Source: Luteimonas aquatica | Lineage (GTDB): Bacteria; Pseudomonadota; Gammaproteobacteria; Xanthomonadales; Xanthomonadaceae | Length of the DNA stretch: 64,000 bases | Assembly (NCBI RefSeq): GCF_022662575.1 | Contig: NZ_JALBFU010000004.1 | Span: 124,001 to 188,000 of the forward strand | Reading direction: 5' to 3' | Shown here: piece after piece, positions 1 to 7,889 of the stretch | How positions within the stretch are numbered: position 1 is the stretch's first letter | Layout of the letters: the number at the start of each line of letters is the position of its first letter | Notes under the pieces: generated by a model | What the model was told of the DNA's origin: nothing | The model's input: only the letters and a program-made list of their open reading frames with translations | The model's database searches: none | Translations under genes and position numbers: made by a program

Positions 1-359
1 CGCGCGTCCAGCGCGATCATCACGAAGCGGCCGCGCGTGCACAGCTCGCGCTCGCCGCTGAGCAGGTCCTCGGCGACCAGCTCCACTTCCACCTGCATCG
101 AGCTGTTGCCGGTGGCGACCACGCGCGCCACCGTTTCCACCAGCTGGCCCTGGCGGATCGGCAGCTTGAAGTCCACCTGCTCCGAGCGTGCCGTGACCAC
201 GGTGCGGCGTGCGTAGCGCGAGGCGGCGATGAAGGCGGCCTTGTCCATCCAGGCCAGGGCCTGGCCGCCGAACAGGGTGCCGAGGTGGTTGGTGTGGTCG
301 GGGAAGACCATCTCCAGCAGCCGCGCTTCGCACGGCCGGGTCGAGGGAAGCGGCGTCAT
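1..359 (-). CDS. Acyl-CoA thioesterase, hotdog fold (C-terminus cut off by window edge)
   Basis: The N-terminal ~119 residues of a hotdog-fold acyl-CoA hydrolase of the YciA/BACH kind, which would hydrolyse acyl-CoA thioesters in the cytoplasm. The diagnostic stretch is near the N-terminus: MVFPDHTNHLGTLFGG followed by ALAWMDKAAFIAA, where the NHxGTLFGG loop and following Asp belong to the family active site. The ATG lies 4 bp downstream of the nrdB stop codon, so it is probably the last gene of the nrd operon by read-through. Substrate cannot be told from sequence, and the C-terminal part lies outside the window. Confidence 0.85.
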   Translation of the reverse strand, partial: MTPLPSTRPCEARLLEMVFPDHTNHLGTLFGGQALAWMDKAAFIAASRYARRTVVTARSEQVDFKLPIRQGQLVETVARVVATGNSSMQVEVELVAEDLLSGERELCTRGRFVMIALDA

Positions 360-363
360 GGCG

Positions 364-1383
364 TCAGAAGGCGTGGTCGAAGCCGACTTCGCCCTGCACG
401 CCGACCTGGTAGGCCGACACGCGCCGCTCGAAGAAGTTGGTCAGCTCCTGCACGTCCTGCAGGTCCATGAAGGGGAAGGGATTGCGCGAGCCGAAATGCT
501 TCGGCATGCCGAGCTGGGCCATGCGCTGGTCGGCGCAGTATTCCAGGTACTCGCGCATGTCCTTGGGCGAGAGGCCGGCGACGCCGCCGGACAGCGTGTC
601 CTGGGCGAAGGCGAACTCGCACTCCACCGCCTCGCGCATCATCTCCACCACCTGGGCGCGGAAGCCGTCGTCGATCAGGTCGGGCTCCTCCTCGCGCGCG
701 GTGCGGATCACCTCGAAGGCGAAGGCCATGTGGCAGCTCTCGTCGCGGAACACCCAGTTGGTGCCGGACGCCAGGCCGTGCAGCAGGCCGCGCGAGCGCA
801 GGTAGTAGACGTAGGCGAAGGCGCCGAAGAAGAACAGGCCCTCGATGCAGCCGGCGAAGCAGACCATGTTGAGCAGGAACTGGCGCCGCTGCTCGCGCGT
901 CTCGATGCGCTGCAGGCCCTGGATCGAGTCGATCCACTTGAAGCAGAACTCGGCCTTCTTGCGGATCGAGGGGATGTTCTCCACCGCCGCGAAGGCCTTG
1001 GCGCGCTCGTTCGGGTCGGGCAGGTAGGTGTCGAGCAGGGTGAGGTAGAACTGCACGTGCAGCGCTTCCTCGTACAGCTGCCGCGACAGGTACATGCGCG
1101 CCTCGGGCGCGTTGATGTGCTGGTACAGGTTCAGCACCAGGTTGTTGGAGACGATCGAGTCGCCGGTGGCGAAGAAGGCCACCAGGCGCTCGATCAGGTG
1201 CCGCTCGGCCGGGCCGAACTTGTGCTTGAGGTCGTTGACGTCCAGCGAGAAGTCCACCTCCTCCACCGTCCAGGTGTTGCGGATGGCGTTGCGGTACATC
1301 TCGTAGAACTGCGGATAGCGCATCGGGCGCAGAGTCAGCTCGAAGCCGGGATCGAGCAGGAGCTGACGGGAGTGCGTGGACAT
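364..1383 (-). CDS. nrdB: Class Ia ribonucleoside-diphosphate reductase, beta subunit
   Basis: Supplies the diferric-tyrosyl radical that the NrdA subunit uses to reduce ribonucleotides to deoxyribonucleotides. 339 residues. The metal ligands and radical site align with E. coli R2: D75, E106 and H109 (EALHVQFY), radical Tyr Y113, E181 and the E215/H218 pair (RDESCH). The C-terminal tail that should dock into NrdA is present. The start has an AAGGA Shine-Dalgarno sequence about 8 nt upstream. It follows nrdA and a small ORF in the same orientation and is therefore under the same NrdR/B12 control region upstream of nrdA. Confidence 0.97.
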   Translation of the reverse strand: MSTHSRQLLLDPGFELTLRPMRYPQFYEMYRNAIRNTWTVEEVDFSLDVNDLKHKFGPAERHLIERLVAFFATGDSIVSNNLVLNLYQHINAPEARMYLSRQLYEEALHVQFYLTLLDTYLPDPNERAKAFAAVENIPSIRKKAEFCFKWIDSIQGLQRIETREQRRQFLLNMVCFAGCIEGLFFFGAFAYVYYLRSRGLLHGLASGTNWVFRDESCHMAFAFEVIRTAREEEPDLIDDGFRAQVVEMMREAVECEFAFAQDTLSGGVAGLSPKDMREYLEYCADQRMAQLGMPKHFGSRNPFPFMDLQDVQELTNFFERRVSAYQVGVQGEVGFDHAF

Positions 1384-1414
1384 GGGGATTCCTTGGAGGT
1401 GCGGGCGTGCGCGG

Positions 1415-1642
1415 TCAGCGCACGTAGTCGTCGGAGGCGTGTTGGCTGATGTAGGTGGACAGGCCGCGGCCGGCTTCGGCCAGCCGCTTCATGCGCTCCA
1501 CCTTGGCGCGGCCGGCGCTGGCGTGGCTGTACTCGTAGAGGCGGTCGGCGTCGCGGAAATGCACGAGGATGGAGGTCGGGGTGAAGGCGTAGGCCGCCAC
1601 GCCGGAGTTGCCGCTCAGGTTCGCGTAGCGCCGCAGCTTCAT
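1415..1642 (-). CDS. Small conserved-looking protein between nrdA and nrdB, function unknown
   Basis: 75-residue cytoplasmic protein with no signal peptide or membrane segment. It starts MKLRRYANLSGNSGVAAYAF and continues with a two-strand-like stretch (SILVHFRDADRLYEYSH) and a basic helix. The hydrophobic/aromatic pattern resembles the KTSC-type small domain, but I cannot establish that. A near-perfect Shine-Dalgarno (AAAGGAGGT) precedes the ATG, which is strong evidence that it is translated. It sits 19 bp after the nrdA stop and 31 bp before nrdB, so it is co-transcribed with the reductase. A role in NrdAB assembly or regulation is inference from position only. Confidence 0.8.
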   Translation of the reverse strand: MKLRRYANLSGNSGVAAYAFTPTSILVHFRDADRLYEYSHASAGRAKVERMKRLAEAGRGLSTYISQHASDDYVR

Positions 1643-1661
1643 CTCCGACCTCCTTTCGTGC

Positions 1662-4091
1662 CTATTGGCAGGCTTCGCACGCCTCCGGATTCTCCAGCGA
1701 ACAGGCCACCGCGGCGACCGGCGCAACGCTGGCCACCGTGGTCTTGGCGATCTTGGTCGCCGGGCGCGAGCGCAGGTAGTAGGTGGTCTTGATGCCCCTC
1801 TTCCAGGCGTACATGTACATGGACGAGAGCGCGCCGATGTTCGGGCTCTCCATGAACAGGTTGAGCGAGGCCGACTGGTCGATCCAGGCGCCGCGCTCGG
1901 CGGCCATGTCGATGAGCGCGCGCATCGGCAGCTCCCAGGCGGTGCGGTAGATCGCGCGCAGCGTCTCGGGGATCTGCGCCAGGCCCTGGATCGAGCCTTC
2001 CGCCTGCTTGATCGCATCGCGCGTCTCCGGCGTCCACAGGCCGAGCTTCTTCAGTTCCTCGACCAGATGGCGGTTGACCTGCAGGAAGTCGCCCGAGAGC
2101 GTCTCGCGCTTGAACAGGTTGCTCACCTGCGGCTCCACGCATTCGTAGCAGCCGGCGATCGAGGCGATGGTGGCGGTGGGCGCGATCGCCACCAGCAGCG
2201 AGTTGCGCAGGCCATGGGTCCGGATGCGTTCGCGCAGCGCGTCCCAGCGTTCGCGGTTCTCGGGCACGATGCTCCAGGCGTCGAACTGCAGCTCTCCGGC
2301 AGCCGCGCGGGTCTCGGCGAAGGACGGGTGGCGGCCGCATTCCTCGGCCAGCTCGCAGGAGGTCTCCAGCGCGTGGTAGTAGATGGTCTCGGCGATCTTC
2401 GCCGACAGCGCGCGCGCCGCGTCGCCGTCGAAGGGCAGGCGCAGGCGGAAGAACACGTCCTGCAGGCCCATGCAGCCCAGGCCCACCGGGCGCCAGCGCA
2501 GGTTGCCGCGGCGCGCGGATTCGATCGGGTAGTAGTTCAGGTCGATCACGCGGTCGAGCTGGCGCACGGCCAGGCGCACGGTCTCGCCGAGCTTGTCGAA
2601 GTCGAACGTGCAGGCCCCAGCCGGACCGTCCTCGTCGAAATGGTGCGCGAGGTTGATCGAGCCGAGGTTGCAGACCGCGGTCTCCTCGGCCGAAGTCACT
2701 TCCAGGATCTCGGTGCACAGGTTCGACAGGTGGATGACGTTGCCGGCCTTGGCGGTCTGGTTGCTGGCGCGGTTGCACTTGTCCTTGAAGGTCATCCAGC
2801 CGTTGCCGGTCTGTGCCAGGGTGCGCATCATGCGCGCATAGAGTTCGCGCGCCTTGATCGTCTTCATCGCCTTGCCCTGCGCCTCGGCCTGCTCGTAGGC
2901 GCGCTCGAAGGCCTCGCCGTACAGGTCGGTGAACTCGGGCACCACGCGCGGATCGAACAGCGACCAGTCGGCGTCCCCCTCCACGCGGCGCATGAACAGG
3001 TCCGGCACCCAGTTGGCCAGGTTGAGGTTGTGGGTGCGCCGCGCCTCGTCGCCGGTGTTGTCGCGCAGTTCCAGGAATTCCTCCACGTCCGCGTGCCACG
3101 GCTCCAGGTACACGCAGGCTGCGCCCTTGCGCTTGCCGCCCTGGTTGACCGCCGCCACCGAGGAGTCGAGCGTCTTCAGCCACGGCACGATGCCGTTGGA
3201 ATGGCCGTTGGTGGACTTGATTAGCGAGCCGCGCGCGCGCACGCGGGTGTAGCTCACGCCGATCCCGCCGCTGAACTTGGACAGCTGGGCGATGTCGCCG
3301 TAGCGGGCGTAGATCGACTCCAGCGAGTCCTGCGGCGAGTCGAGCAGGAAGCAGGAGGACAACTGCTCGTGGGTGGTGCCGCTGTTGAACAGGGTCGGCG
3401 AGCTGGGCAGGTAGTCCAGGCTGCCCATGCGCCGGTACAGCGCCAGCGCCTCGGGCACGTCGGCCGACAGCGCGCAGGCGATGCGCAGGAAGAACTGCTG
3501 CGGCGTCTCGACCACCTTGCGCGTTTGCGGATGGCGCAACAGGTAGCGGTCGTAGAGCGTGCGCAGGCCGAAGTAGTCGAAGCCGAGGTCCAGCGAGGCG
3601 TCGATGGCGTCGTTGAGCTTGCGCGCGTGCAGCTGCACGAAGCCGAGCAGGCGGTCGTTGATCAGGCCGAGCTCGTGGCCGCGCGCGATCGACTGCGAGA
3701 AGGCGTGGATCTCCTGGCCGGCGACCTCCTTGGCGATCACCCCCGCCAGCAGGCGCGCGGCCAGGCGGCTGTATTCGGGTTCCTCGGCGGTGAGCAGGGC
3801 GGCGGTGCGGATCGACAGCTCGTCGAGCTCGCGCGTGGAGGCGCCGTCGTAGAGGCCGGAGATGGTGCGGGTGGCCACGCGCATCGGGTCGACCGCGTGC
3901 AGGTCCTCGCAGCAGCGCTGGATGGCGCGCACGATCTTGTTCAGGTCGACCGGCTCGCTGCCGCCGTTGCGCTTGCGCACCTGCATGGCCGTGGCCGTGG
4001 GCGGGGCGGTGAGCAGGAAGGAGGATTCTTGGGTCGCAGCCGTTTCCGCGGTGGGACTCTTGAGGGCGGTGTCGGTGTCTTGTTGTGTCAT
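1662..4091 (-). CDS. nrdA: Class Ia ribonucleoside-diphosphate reductase, alpha subunit
   Basis: Catalytic subunit of aerobic ribonucleotide reductase, 809 residues. An N-terminal ATP-cone (about residues 37-125, beginning MQVRKRNGG) gives allosteric activity control. The 10-stranded barrel carries the first active-site cysteine C247 (SSCFLL), the NLCTEI finger (N457, thiyl C459, E461) and C474 (AVCNLG). A Tyr-Tyr radical-transfer pair (TTYYLRSR) and a C-terminal CxxC redox tail (CEACQ) are present. I chose the ATG before TQQDTDTALK because the in-frame upstream extension is low-complexity and lies in the regulatory leader. A weak GGAG precedes it. The gene leads the nrd operon behind a long leader with a B12 riboswitch and an NrdR promoter. 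Confidence 0.96.
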   Translation of the reverse strand: MTQQDTDTALKSPTAETAATQESSFLLTAPPTATAMQVRKRNGGSEPVDLNKIVRAIQRCCEDLHAVDPMRVATRTISGLYDGASTRELDELSIRTAALLTAEEPEYSRLAARLLAGVIAKEVAGQEIHAFSQSIARGHELGLINDRLLGFVQLHARKLNDAIDASLDLGFDYFGLRTLYDRYLLRHPQTRKVVETPQQFFLRIACALSADVPEALALYRRMGSLDYLPSSPTLFNSGTTHEQLSSCFLLDSPQDSLESIYARYGDIAQLSKFSGGIGVSYTRVRARGSLIKSTNGHSNGIVPWLKTLDSSVAAVNQGGKRKGAACVYLEPWHADVEEFLELRDNTGDEARRTHNLNLANWVPDLFMRRVEGDADWSLFDPRVVPEFTDLYGEAFERAYEQAEAQGKAMKTIKARELYARMMRTLAQTGNGWMTFKDKCNRASNQTAKAGNVIHLSNLCTEILEVTSAEETAVCNLGSINLAHHFDEDGPAGACTFDFDKLGETVRLAVRQLDRVIDLNYYPIESARRGNLRWRPVGLGCMGLQDVFFRLRLPFDGDAARALSAKIAETIYYHALETSCELAEECGRHPSFAETRAAAGELQFDAWSIVPENRERWDALRERIRTHGLRNSLLVAIAPTATIASIAGCYECVEPQVSNLFKRETLSGDFLQVNRHLVEELKKLGLWTPETRDAIKQAEGSIQGLAQIPETLRAIYRTAWELPMRALIDMAAERGAWIDQSASLNLFMESPNIGALSSMYMYAWKRGIKTTYYLRSRPATKIAKTTVASVAPVAAVACSLENPEACEACQ

Positions 4092-4195
4092 GGCGCTGGC
4101 TCCGTGGTGGCGCACCGGGCCGTCGCTCCCACGCGGGACGGCGGAGGCGGCGGCGCGCACCGGGACGAATGCCCACGACGCGACCGCCAGCCGGT

Positions 4196-4225
4196 GCCGT
4201 CGCGATGCCAAGGCATCGCGACGGC
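4196..4225. repeat. 14-bp perfect inverted repeat in the nrdA leader
   Basis: GCCGTCGCGATGCC and its exact complement are separated by only AA. As RNA this folds into a 13-bp stem with a 4-nt loop. It lies between the riboswitch and nrdA on the transcribed leader. There is no following T-run on either strand, so it is not a canonical intrinsic terminator. It could be part of the expression platform, a processing hairpin or a protein-binding palindrome. Confidence 0.6.
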
Positions 4226-4356
4226 GGGCGGAACAGACAGGGTCGGAAAGCGGCGTCGCAACGGCCGCGACGGAAGCGTCGGCCGGTCACGTCACCAGCC
4301 ATCTCCCCCCGGAGATTCCGCGGCCGGCACCGCGCGGCGTGCAGATCGCGCGGCTG

Positions 4357-4582
4357 TCGGCAGGTCTTCGGACTCGTGGACGCGGCGCGGGATCTCCCGG
4401 GCCTCCTACTGGTCGCTGCTTCCCAGGGCCACCGCCCCAGTGCCTTTCCGGACCGTCCGCGCGGGTGCGCGATGCGTTCCGAACGACGTTCGTTTCCACC
4501 TACCGCTGCGGGGCAGTGCCGGAATCGGTGCGTCCGCTGCGATGCGGGACGGACCTGGACCGGCTTCCCTTTTCATCCGCTG
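4357..4582 (-). promoter_or_regulatory. Cobalamin (AdoCbl) riboswitch in the nrdA leader
   Basis: Read on the minus strand, the conserved blocks of the B12 riboswitch occur in the right order: GAAAAGGGAAGCCGGT, then CACTGCCCCGCAGCGGTA, then AGGCACTGG, CTGGGAAG, and finally the B12 box GAGTCCGAAGACCTGCC. It starts about 20 nt after the predicted transcription start and ends about 265 nt before the nrdA ATG. B12 riboswitches are known upstream of class Ia or III reductases in organisms that also own the B12-dependent class II enzyme NrdJ. They shut off the B12-independent enzyme when cobalamin is available. A class II enzyme elsewhere in this genome is therefore predicted, not seen. Confidence 0.9.
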
Positions 4583-4605
4583 GCTCGCGCCAGAGGAACC
4601 GACAG

Positions 4606-4653
4606 CCACAACATATAGGGGTTTAATAAAACCGTCAACACGATATGTCGGTG
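4606..4653 (-). promoter_or_regulatory. nrdA promoter with tandem NrdR boxes
   Basis: Two 16-bp NrdR-box-like palindromes, minus-strand CACCGACATATCGTGT (4638-4653) and CCCCTATATGTTGTGG (4606-4621), are separated by exactly 16 bp, the spacing typical of NrdR sites. A promoter is interleaved: -35 TTGACG (4633-4638) and -10 TATGTT (4610-4615) with a 17-bp spacer. The upstream box overlaps the last codons of the LysR gene. NrdR is the ATP-cone repressor of ribonucleotide reductase genes; its gene is not in the window. Confidence 0.75.
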
Positions 4654-5549
4654 AGTCCGTTGTCAAGACTGGCCTGCGCCGCAGCGTGCAGCCAGTCGCG
4701 CACGCGGGCCAGGGCGGGCGCGGCGTCGGCCTCCGGCGTCCAGACCAGATGGAAGCTGTGCCCGGCCAGGACCGGCCCGAACGGCACCCGCAGCCGCCCG
4801 GCCGCCAGCTCGTCGGCGACCAATGGCAGGCTGGCCAGGACCACGCCCTGGCCGGCGATCGCGGCCTGCACGGCATGGGTCTCGTCGGAGAACAGCGGCC
4901 CCTCGGTCATGGCGGTGGGGTCGAGCCCGGCCTCGCGCAGCCAGCGCGGCCAGTCCGGCGTGTCGGCCTCGCGCAGGTGCCAGGCGTAGCGCAGCAGCGG
5001 ATGCCGGTGCAGCTGCGCGGTGTCGTGCAATGCCAGCAGCGGGCTGCACACCGGCGCGAAACGGCCGGGCAGCAGCGGCTGCGCATGCAGGCCCGGGTAG
5101 CGCCCGCCGCCGTAGCGCACCGCCAGGTCCACGCCTTCGCGGCGCAGGTCGACGGGCTCGTCGGCCGCGTGCACGCGCAGCGCGATCTCCGGCAGCGCCT
5201 GGGCGAAGGCGCCGAGCCGGGGCACCAGCCAGCGCGCGGCGAAGGCGCGGGTGGTGGTGAGGGTGACCGCCGGGCGCGCCGCCGGCGTGCGCAGCGCCGC
5301 CCAGGTCGTGGCGATGGCGTCGAAGCCCTCGCGCAGCACCGGATACAGGCGTTCCCCCGCCTCGGTCAGCGCCACCTGCCGGGTGCGGCGCTCGAACAGC
5401 GCCAGGCCGAGCCGCTCCTCGAGCTGGCGCACCTGGTGGCTGATCGCGGTCGGACTTAGCGCCAGCTCCTCGGCGGCCTGCTTGAAGCTGGCGTGCCGGG
5501 CCGCGGCCTCGAAGGCGCGCAGGGCGGTCAGGGGCGGGAGCTTGCGCAT
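4635..5549 (-). CDS. LysR-family transcriptional regulator, GcvA-like
   Basis: 304 residues with the N-terminal winged helix-turn-helix (about residues 6-65: LTALRAFEAAARHASFKQAA then LSPTAISHQVRQLEERLG), followed by a periplasmic-binding-protein-like effector domain. The N-terminal sequence is of the GcvA/AmpR type. I chose MRKLPPLTAL because the family begins there. It is divergent from the azoreductase gene, the usual LysR arrangement, suggesting it controls that gene. Its stop codon lies within the upstream NrdR box of the nrd promoter. The effector is unknown. Confidence 0.92.
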   Translation of the reverse strand: MRKLPPLTALRAFEAAARHASFKQAAEELALSPTAISHQVRQLEERLGLALFERRTRQVALTEAGERLYPVLREGFDAIATTWAALRTPAARPAVTLTTTRAFAARWLVPRLGAFAQALPEIALRVHAADEPVDLRREGVDLAVRYGGGRYPGLHAQPLLPGRFAPVCSPLLALHDTAQLHRHPLLRYAWHLREADTPDWPRWLREAGLDPTAMTEGPLFSDETHAVQAAIAGQGVVLASLPLVADELAAGRLRVPFGPVLAGHSFHLVWTPEADAAPALARVRDWLHAAAQASLDNGLTDISC

Positions 5550-5647
5550 GGGTGAGATTGAATCATCTATCCGCTGAGAAATCTCCGTTTGTCGGCGCTG
5601 CAAGGCCAGAGGATGCTGGACTTCTTCGACGGAAACGGACCAAGCGC
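5550..5647. promoter_or_regulatory. Divergent LysR/azoR promoter region
   Basis: This 98-bp region between the divergent starts contains the locally AT-rich stretch TTGAATCATCTATCC and a short GATT-G-AATC palindrome. It is the natural place for a LysR operator (T-N11-A motif), but no single site stands out. Confidence 0.35.
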
Positions 5648-6337
5648 ATGAAAATTCTGCATCTCGACAGCAGCGCCCGCAGCGGCGGCTCCGACCAGGC
5701 CCCGTACGGCTCGCACACGCGCCGCCTCGGCCAGCGCTTCGTACGGCGCTGGCGCGCATCGCGGCCGCAGGACGCGATCGTGCACCGCGACCTCGGCGCG
5801 CAGCCGCCGCCCCCGGTCGATGCGCGCTGGATCCATGCCGCCTTCACCCCACCGGCGCGGCGCGCGCCGTGGATGGGCGAGGCGCTGGCGCTGAGCGACC
5901 TGCTGGTGGACGAGCTGATCGCCGCCGACCTGATCGTGATCGGCGCGCCGATGTACAACTTCGGCATGCCGGCGCAGCTCAAGGCCTGGATCGACAACGT
6001 GGTGCGCGTCGGCCGCACCTTCGGCTTCGACCGCGCGCGTCCGGGCGAGCCGTACTGGCCGCTGCTGGCCGGGCAGGGCAAGCGGCTGGTGCTGCTGGGT
6101 GCGCGTGGCGACTACGGCTACGACGCCGGCGGGCGGCTGGCCGCGCGCAACCACGTGGAGGCGGGTGTGGCGACGCCGCTGCGTTACATCGGCATCGAGC
6201 TGGAGGCGGCCATCGCCGTGGAGTACGACGAATTCGCCGACGCGCGCCTGCAGGCCTCGCTGGCCGCCGCCGAGGCGCAGGTGGATGCGCTGGTCGACCG
6301 CCTGGCGCTGTCGCCGCCGACGCGCGCCTGCGCCTAG
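5648..6337 (+). CDS. azoR: FMN-dependent NADH:quinone/azo reductase
   Basis: Flavodoxin-fold oxidoreductase of the AzoR type, 229 residues, that reduces quinones and azo compounds with NADH via FMN in the cytoplasm. It starts MKILHLDSSARSGG, with the FMN-phosphate loop SSARSGG, and has the family hallmark PMYNFGMPAQLKAWIDN followed by VVRVGRTF (about residues 102-128). The ATG at MKILHLD is preferred over the in-frame upstream one because the extra N-terminus is unlike the family. Divergent from the LysR gene, which probably regulates it. Confidence 0.93.
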   Translation: MKILHLDSSARSGGSDQAPYGSHTRRLGQRFVRRWRASRPQDAIVHRDLGAQPPPPVDARWIHAAFTPPARRAPWMGEALALSDLLVDELIAADLIVIGAPMYNFGMPAQLKAWIDNVVRVGRTFGFDRARPGEPYWPLLAGQGKRLVLLGARGDYGYDAGGRLAARNHVEAGVATPLRYIGIELEAAIAVEYDEFADARLQASLAAAEAQVDALVDRLALSPPTRACA

Positions 6338-6433
6338 CCGCAAGGCGCCCGTGGGCGCGACGTTTCGAGCGCGTTGGGCGGCGGTGTCTACAATCGCCGG
6401 CGTGCAATCGCGCACGCCGATGCCGGAGCCTCC

Positions 6434-7876
6434 GTGCCGACCACGCGCCGCCTCAAGCTCGAGACGCAGGAACAGCCGCTGCTGGAGAGCGGCATCGCCG
6501 ACATCCAGCGTTCGCTGAAGTTGCCGGCGGCATTCGCGCCGGAAGTGGAGCGCGCGGCGGCCGAGGCGGCCGCGCATCCGCGCCTGCCGGAGGAGGACCG
6601 CACCGACCTGGCGCTGGTCACCATCGATCCGCCCGGGGCGATGGACCTCGACCAGGCCCTGCACGTGGAACGCGACGGCAAGGGCTACCGCGTGCATTAC
6701 GCCATCGCCGACGTCGCGGCGTTCGTGGCGCCGGGCGATGCGGTCGATATCGAGGCGAACCTGCGCGGCGAGACCCTGTATGGCGCCGATCGCAAGATCC
6801 CGCTGCACCCCAGGGCGCTGTCCGAGGATGCCGCTTCGCTGCTGCCCGGCCAGATGCGTCCGGCGCTGCTGTGGACCATCGTCCTGGACGCCGACGGCGA
6901 GGGCACCGCGGTGGACGTGCGCCGCGCGCGCGTCAGGAGCCGCGCCCGCTACGACTACGCCGGCGTGCAGCGCGAGATCGACGCCGGCGCCGCCGATCCG
7001 ATGTGGGCGGTGCTGCGCGAGATCGGCGAACTTCGCCAGGCGCGCGAGCGCCGCCGCGGCGGCGTCAGCCTGCCGTTGCCGGAACAGGAGATCAGGATCG
7101 ACGACGCCGGCCGCTGGACCCTGGAATTCCGCGCCCGCCATCCGGTGGAGGACTGGAACGAGCAGATCTCGCTGCTCACCGGCATGGCCGCCGCGCACCT
7201 GATGGTGCGCGGCGGCGTCGGCCTGCTGCGCACGCTGCCGGCGCCCGAGCCGCAGGTGATCGCGCGCCTGCAGCGCACCGCGCGCGCGCTCGGCATCGAT
7301 TGGCCGAAGCAGCGCGCCTATCCGGAATTCGTGCGCTCGCTCGATCCCGCCGATCCGCTGCATGTCGCCATGATGACCGCCTGCACCACGCTGCTGCGCG
7401 GCGCCGCCTACGTCGCCTTCGACGGCGCGGCGCCGGCGCAGGCCGACCATTACGCGCTCGCCGCGCAATACGCGCACGTCACCGCGCCGCTGCGGCGCCT
7501 GGCCGACCGCTACACCGGCGAGGTGTGCCTGGCGCTGTGCGCGGGCACGCCGGTGCCGCCGTGGGCGCGCGCGGCGCTGCCGACGCTGCCGGCGGCCATG
7601 CGCGCCTCGGCGCAGCGCGCCGGGCGCTACGAGCGCGCGGTGCTCGACCTGGCCGAGGCGGTGACGCTGGCGCCGCGCGTGGGCGAGACGTTCGAGGCGG
7701 CGGTGATCGAGGTCGACCGCGACGATCCGAGGCAGGGCGACCTGATGCTGCGCGATCCGGCGATCCTGGCGCGCGTGGCCGGCGATGCGCCGCTGCCGCT
7801 GGGCGAGCGCATCCGCGCGCGCCTGGTCGAAGCGGATCCGCGCACGCGCACGATCCGCTTCGCCATGTCCGCCTGA
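6434..7876 (+). CDS. RNB-domain ribonuclease (short RNase II-like family)
   Basis: 480 residues, essentially a lone RNB catalytic domain without the S1 domain of E. coli RNase II/R. The metal site reads TIDPPGAMDLDQAL: D65, D71 and D73 match the E. coli catalytic aspartates, but the fourth (E. coli D210) is Q74. As I recall, this substitution is usual in the short RNB family of actinobacteria and xanthomonads. Expected to degrade RNA 3'-5'. The GTG start is preferred: a -10-like TACAAT lies at 6389-6394, downstream of the alternative ATG at 6374, and GGAG precedes the GTG. Confidence 0.85.
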   Translation: MPTTRRLKLETQEQPLLESGIADIQRSLKLPAAFAPEVERAAAEAAAHPRLPEEDRTDLALVTIDPPGAMDLDQALHVERDGKGYRVHYAIADVAAFVAPGDAVDIEANLRGETLYGADRKIPLHPRALSEDAASLLPGQMRPALLWTIVLDADGEGTAVDVRRARVRSRARYDYAGVQREIDAGAADPMWAVLREIGELRQARERRRGGVSLPLPEQEIRIDDAGRWTLEFRARHPVEDWNEQISLLTGMAAAHLMVRGGVGLLRTLPAPEPQVIARLQRTARALGIDWPKQRAYPEFVRSLDPADPLHVAMMTACTTLLRGAAYVAFDGAAPAQADHYALAAQYAHVTAPLRRLADRYTGEVCLALCAGTPVPPWARAALPTLPAAMRASAQRAGRYERAVLDLAEAVTLAPRVGETFEAAVIEVDRDDPRQGDLMLRDPAILARVAGDAPLPLGERIRARLVEADPRTRTIRFAMSA

Positions 7877-7889
7877 TCGACCGCCCGTG

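Larger units (their letters stand above)
4092..4634 (-). other. Long nrdA 5' leader / intergenic region
   Basis: This 543-bp stretch between nrdA and the LysR gene contains no convincing protein. Read in the nrdA direction it holds the promoter and NrdR boxes, a full cobalamin riboswitch, a 6-bp-stem hairpin with a GGGG loop (plus-strand 4301-4316), and a 14-bp perfect inverted repeat. Open frames through it lack family-like composition and are treated as non-coding. Confidence 0.7.

Noticed and set aside
1639-4302. An 887-residue frame overlapping nrdA on the same strand, starting right after the riboswitch hairpin
   Set aside because: Arg/Ala/Pro-rich out-of-frame reading of nrdA; nrdA itself carries all catalytic residues.
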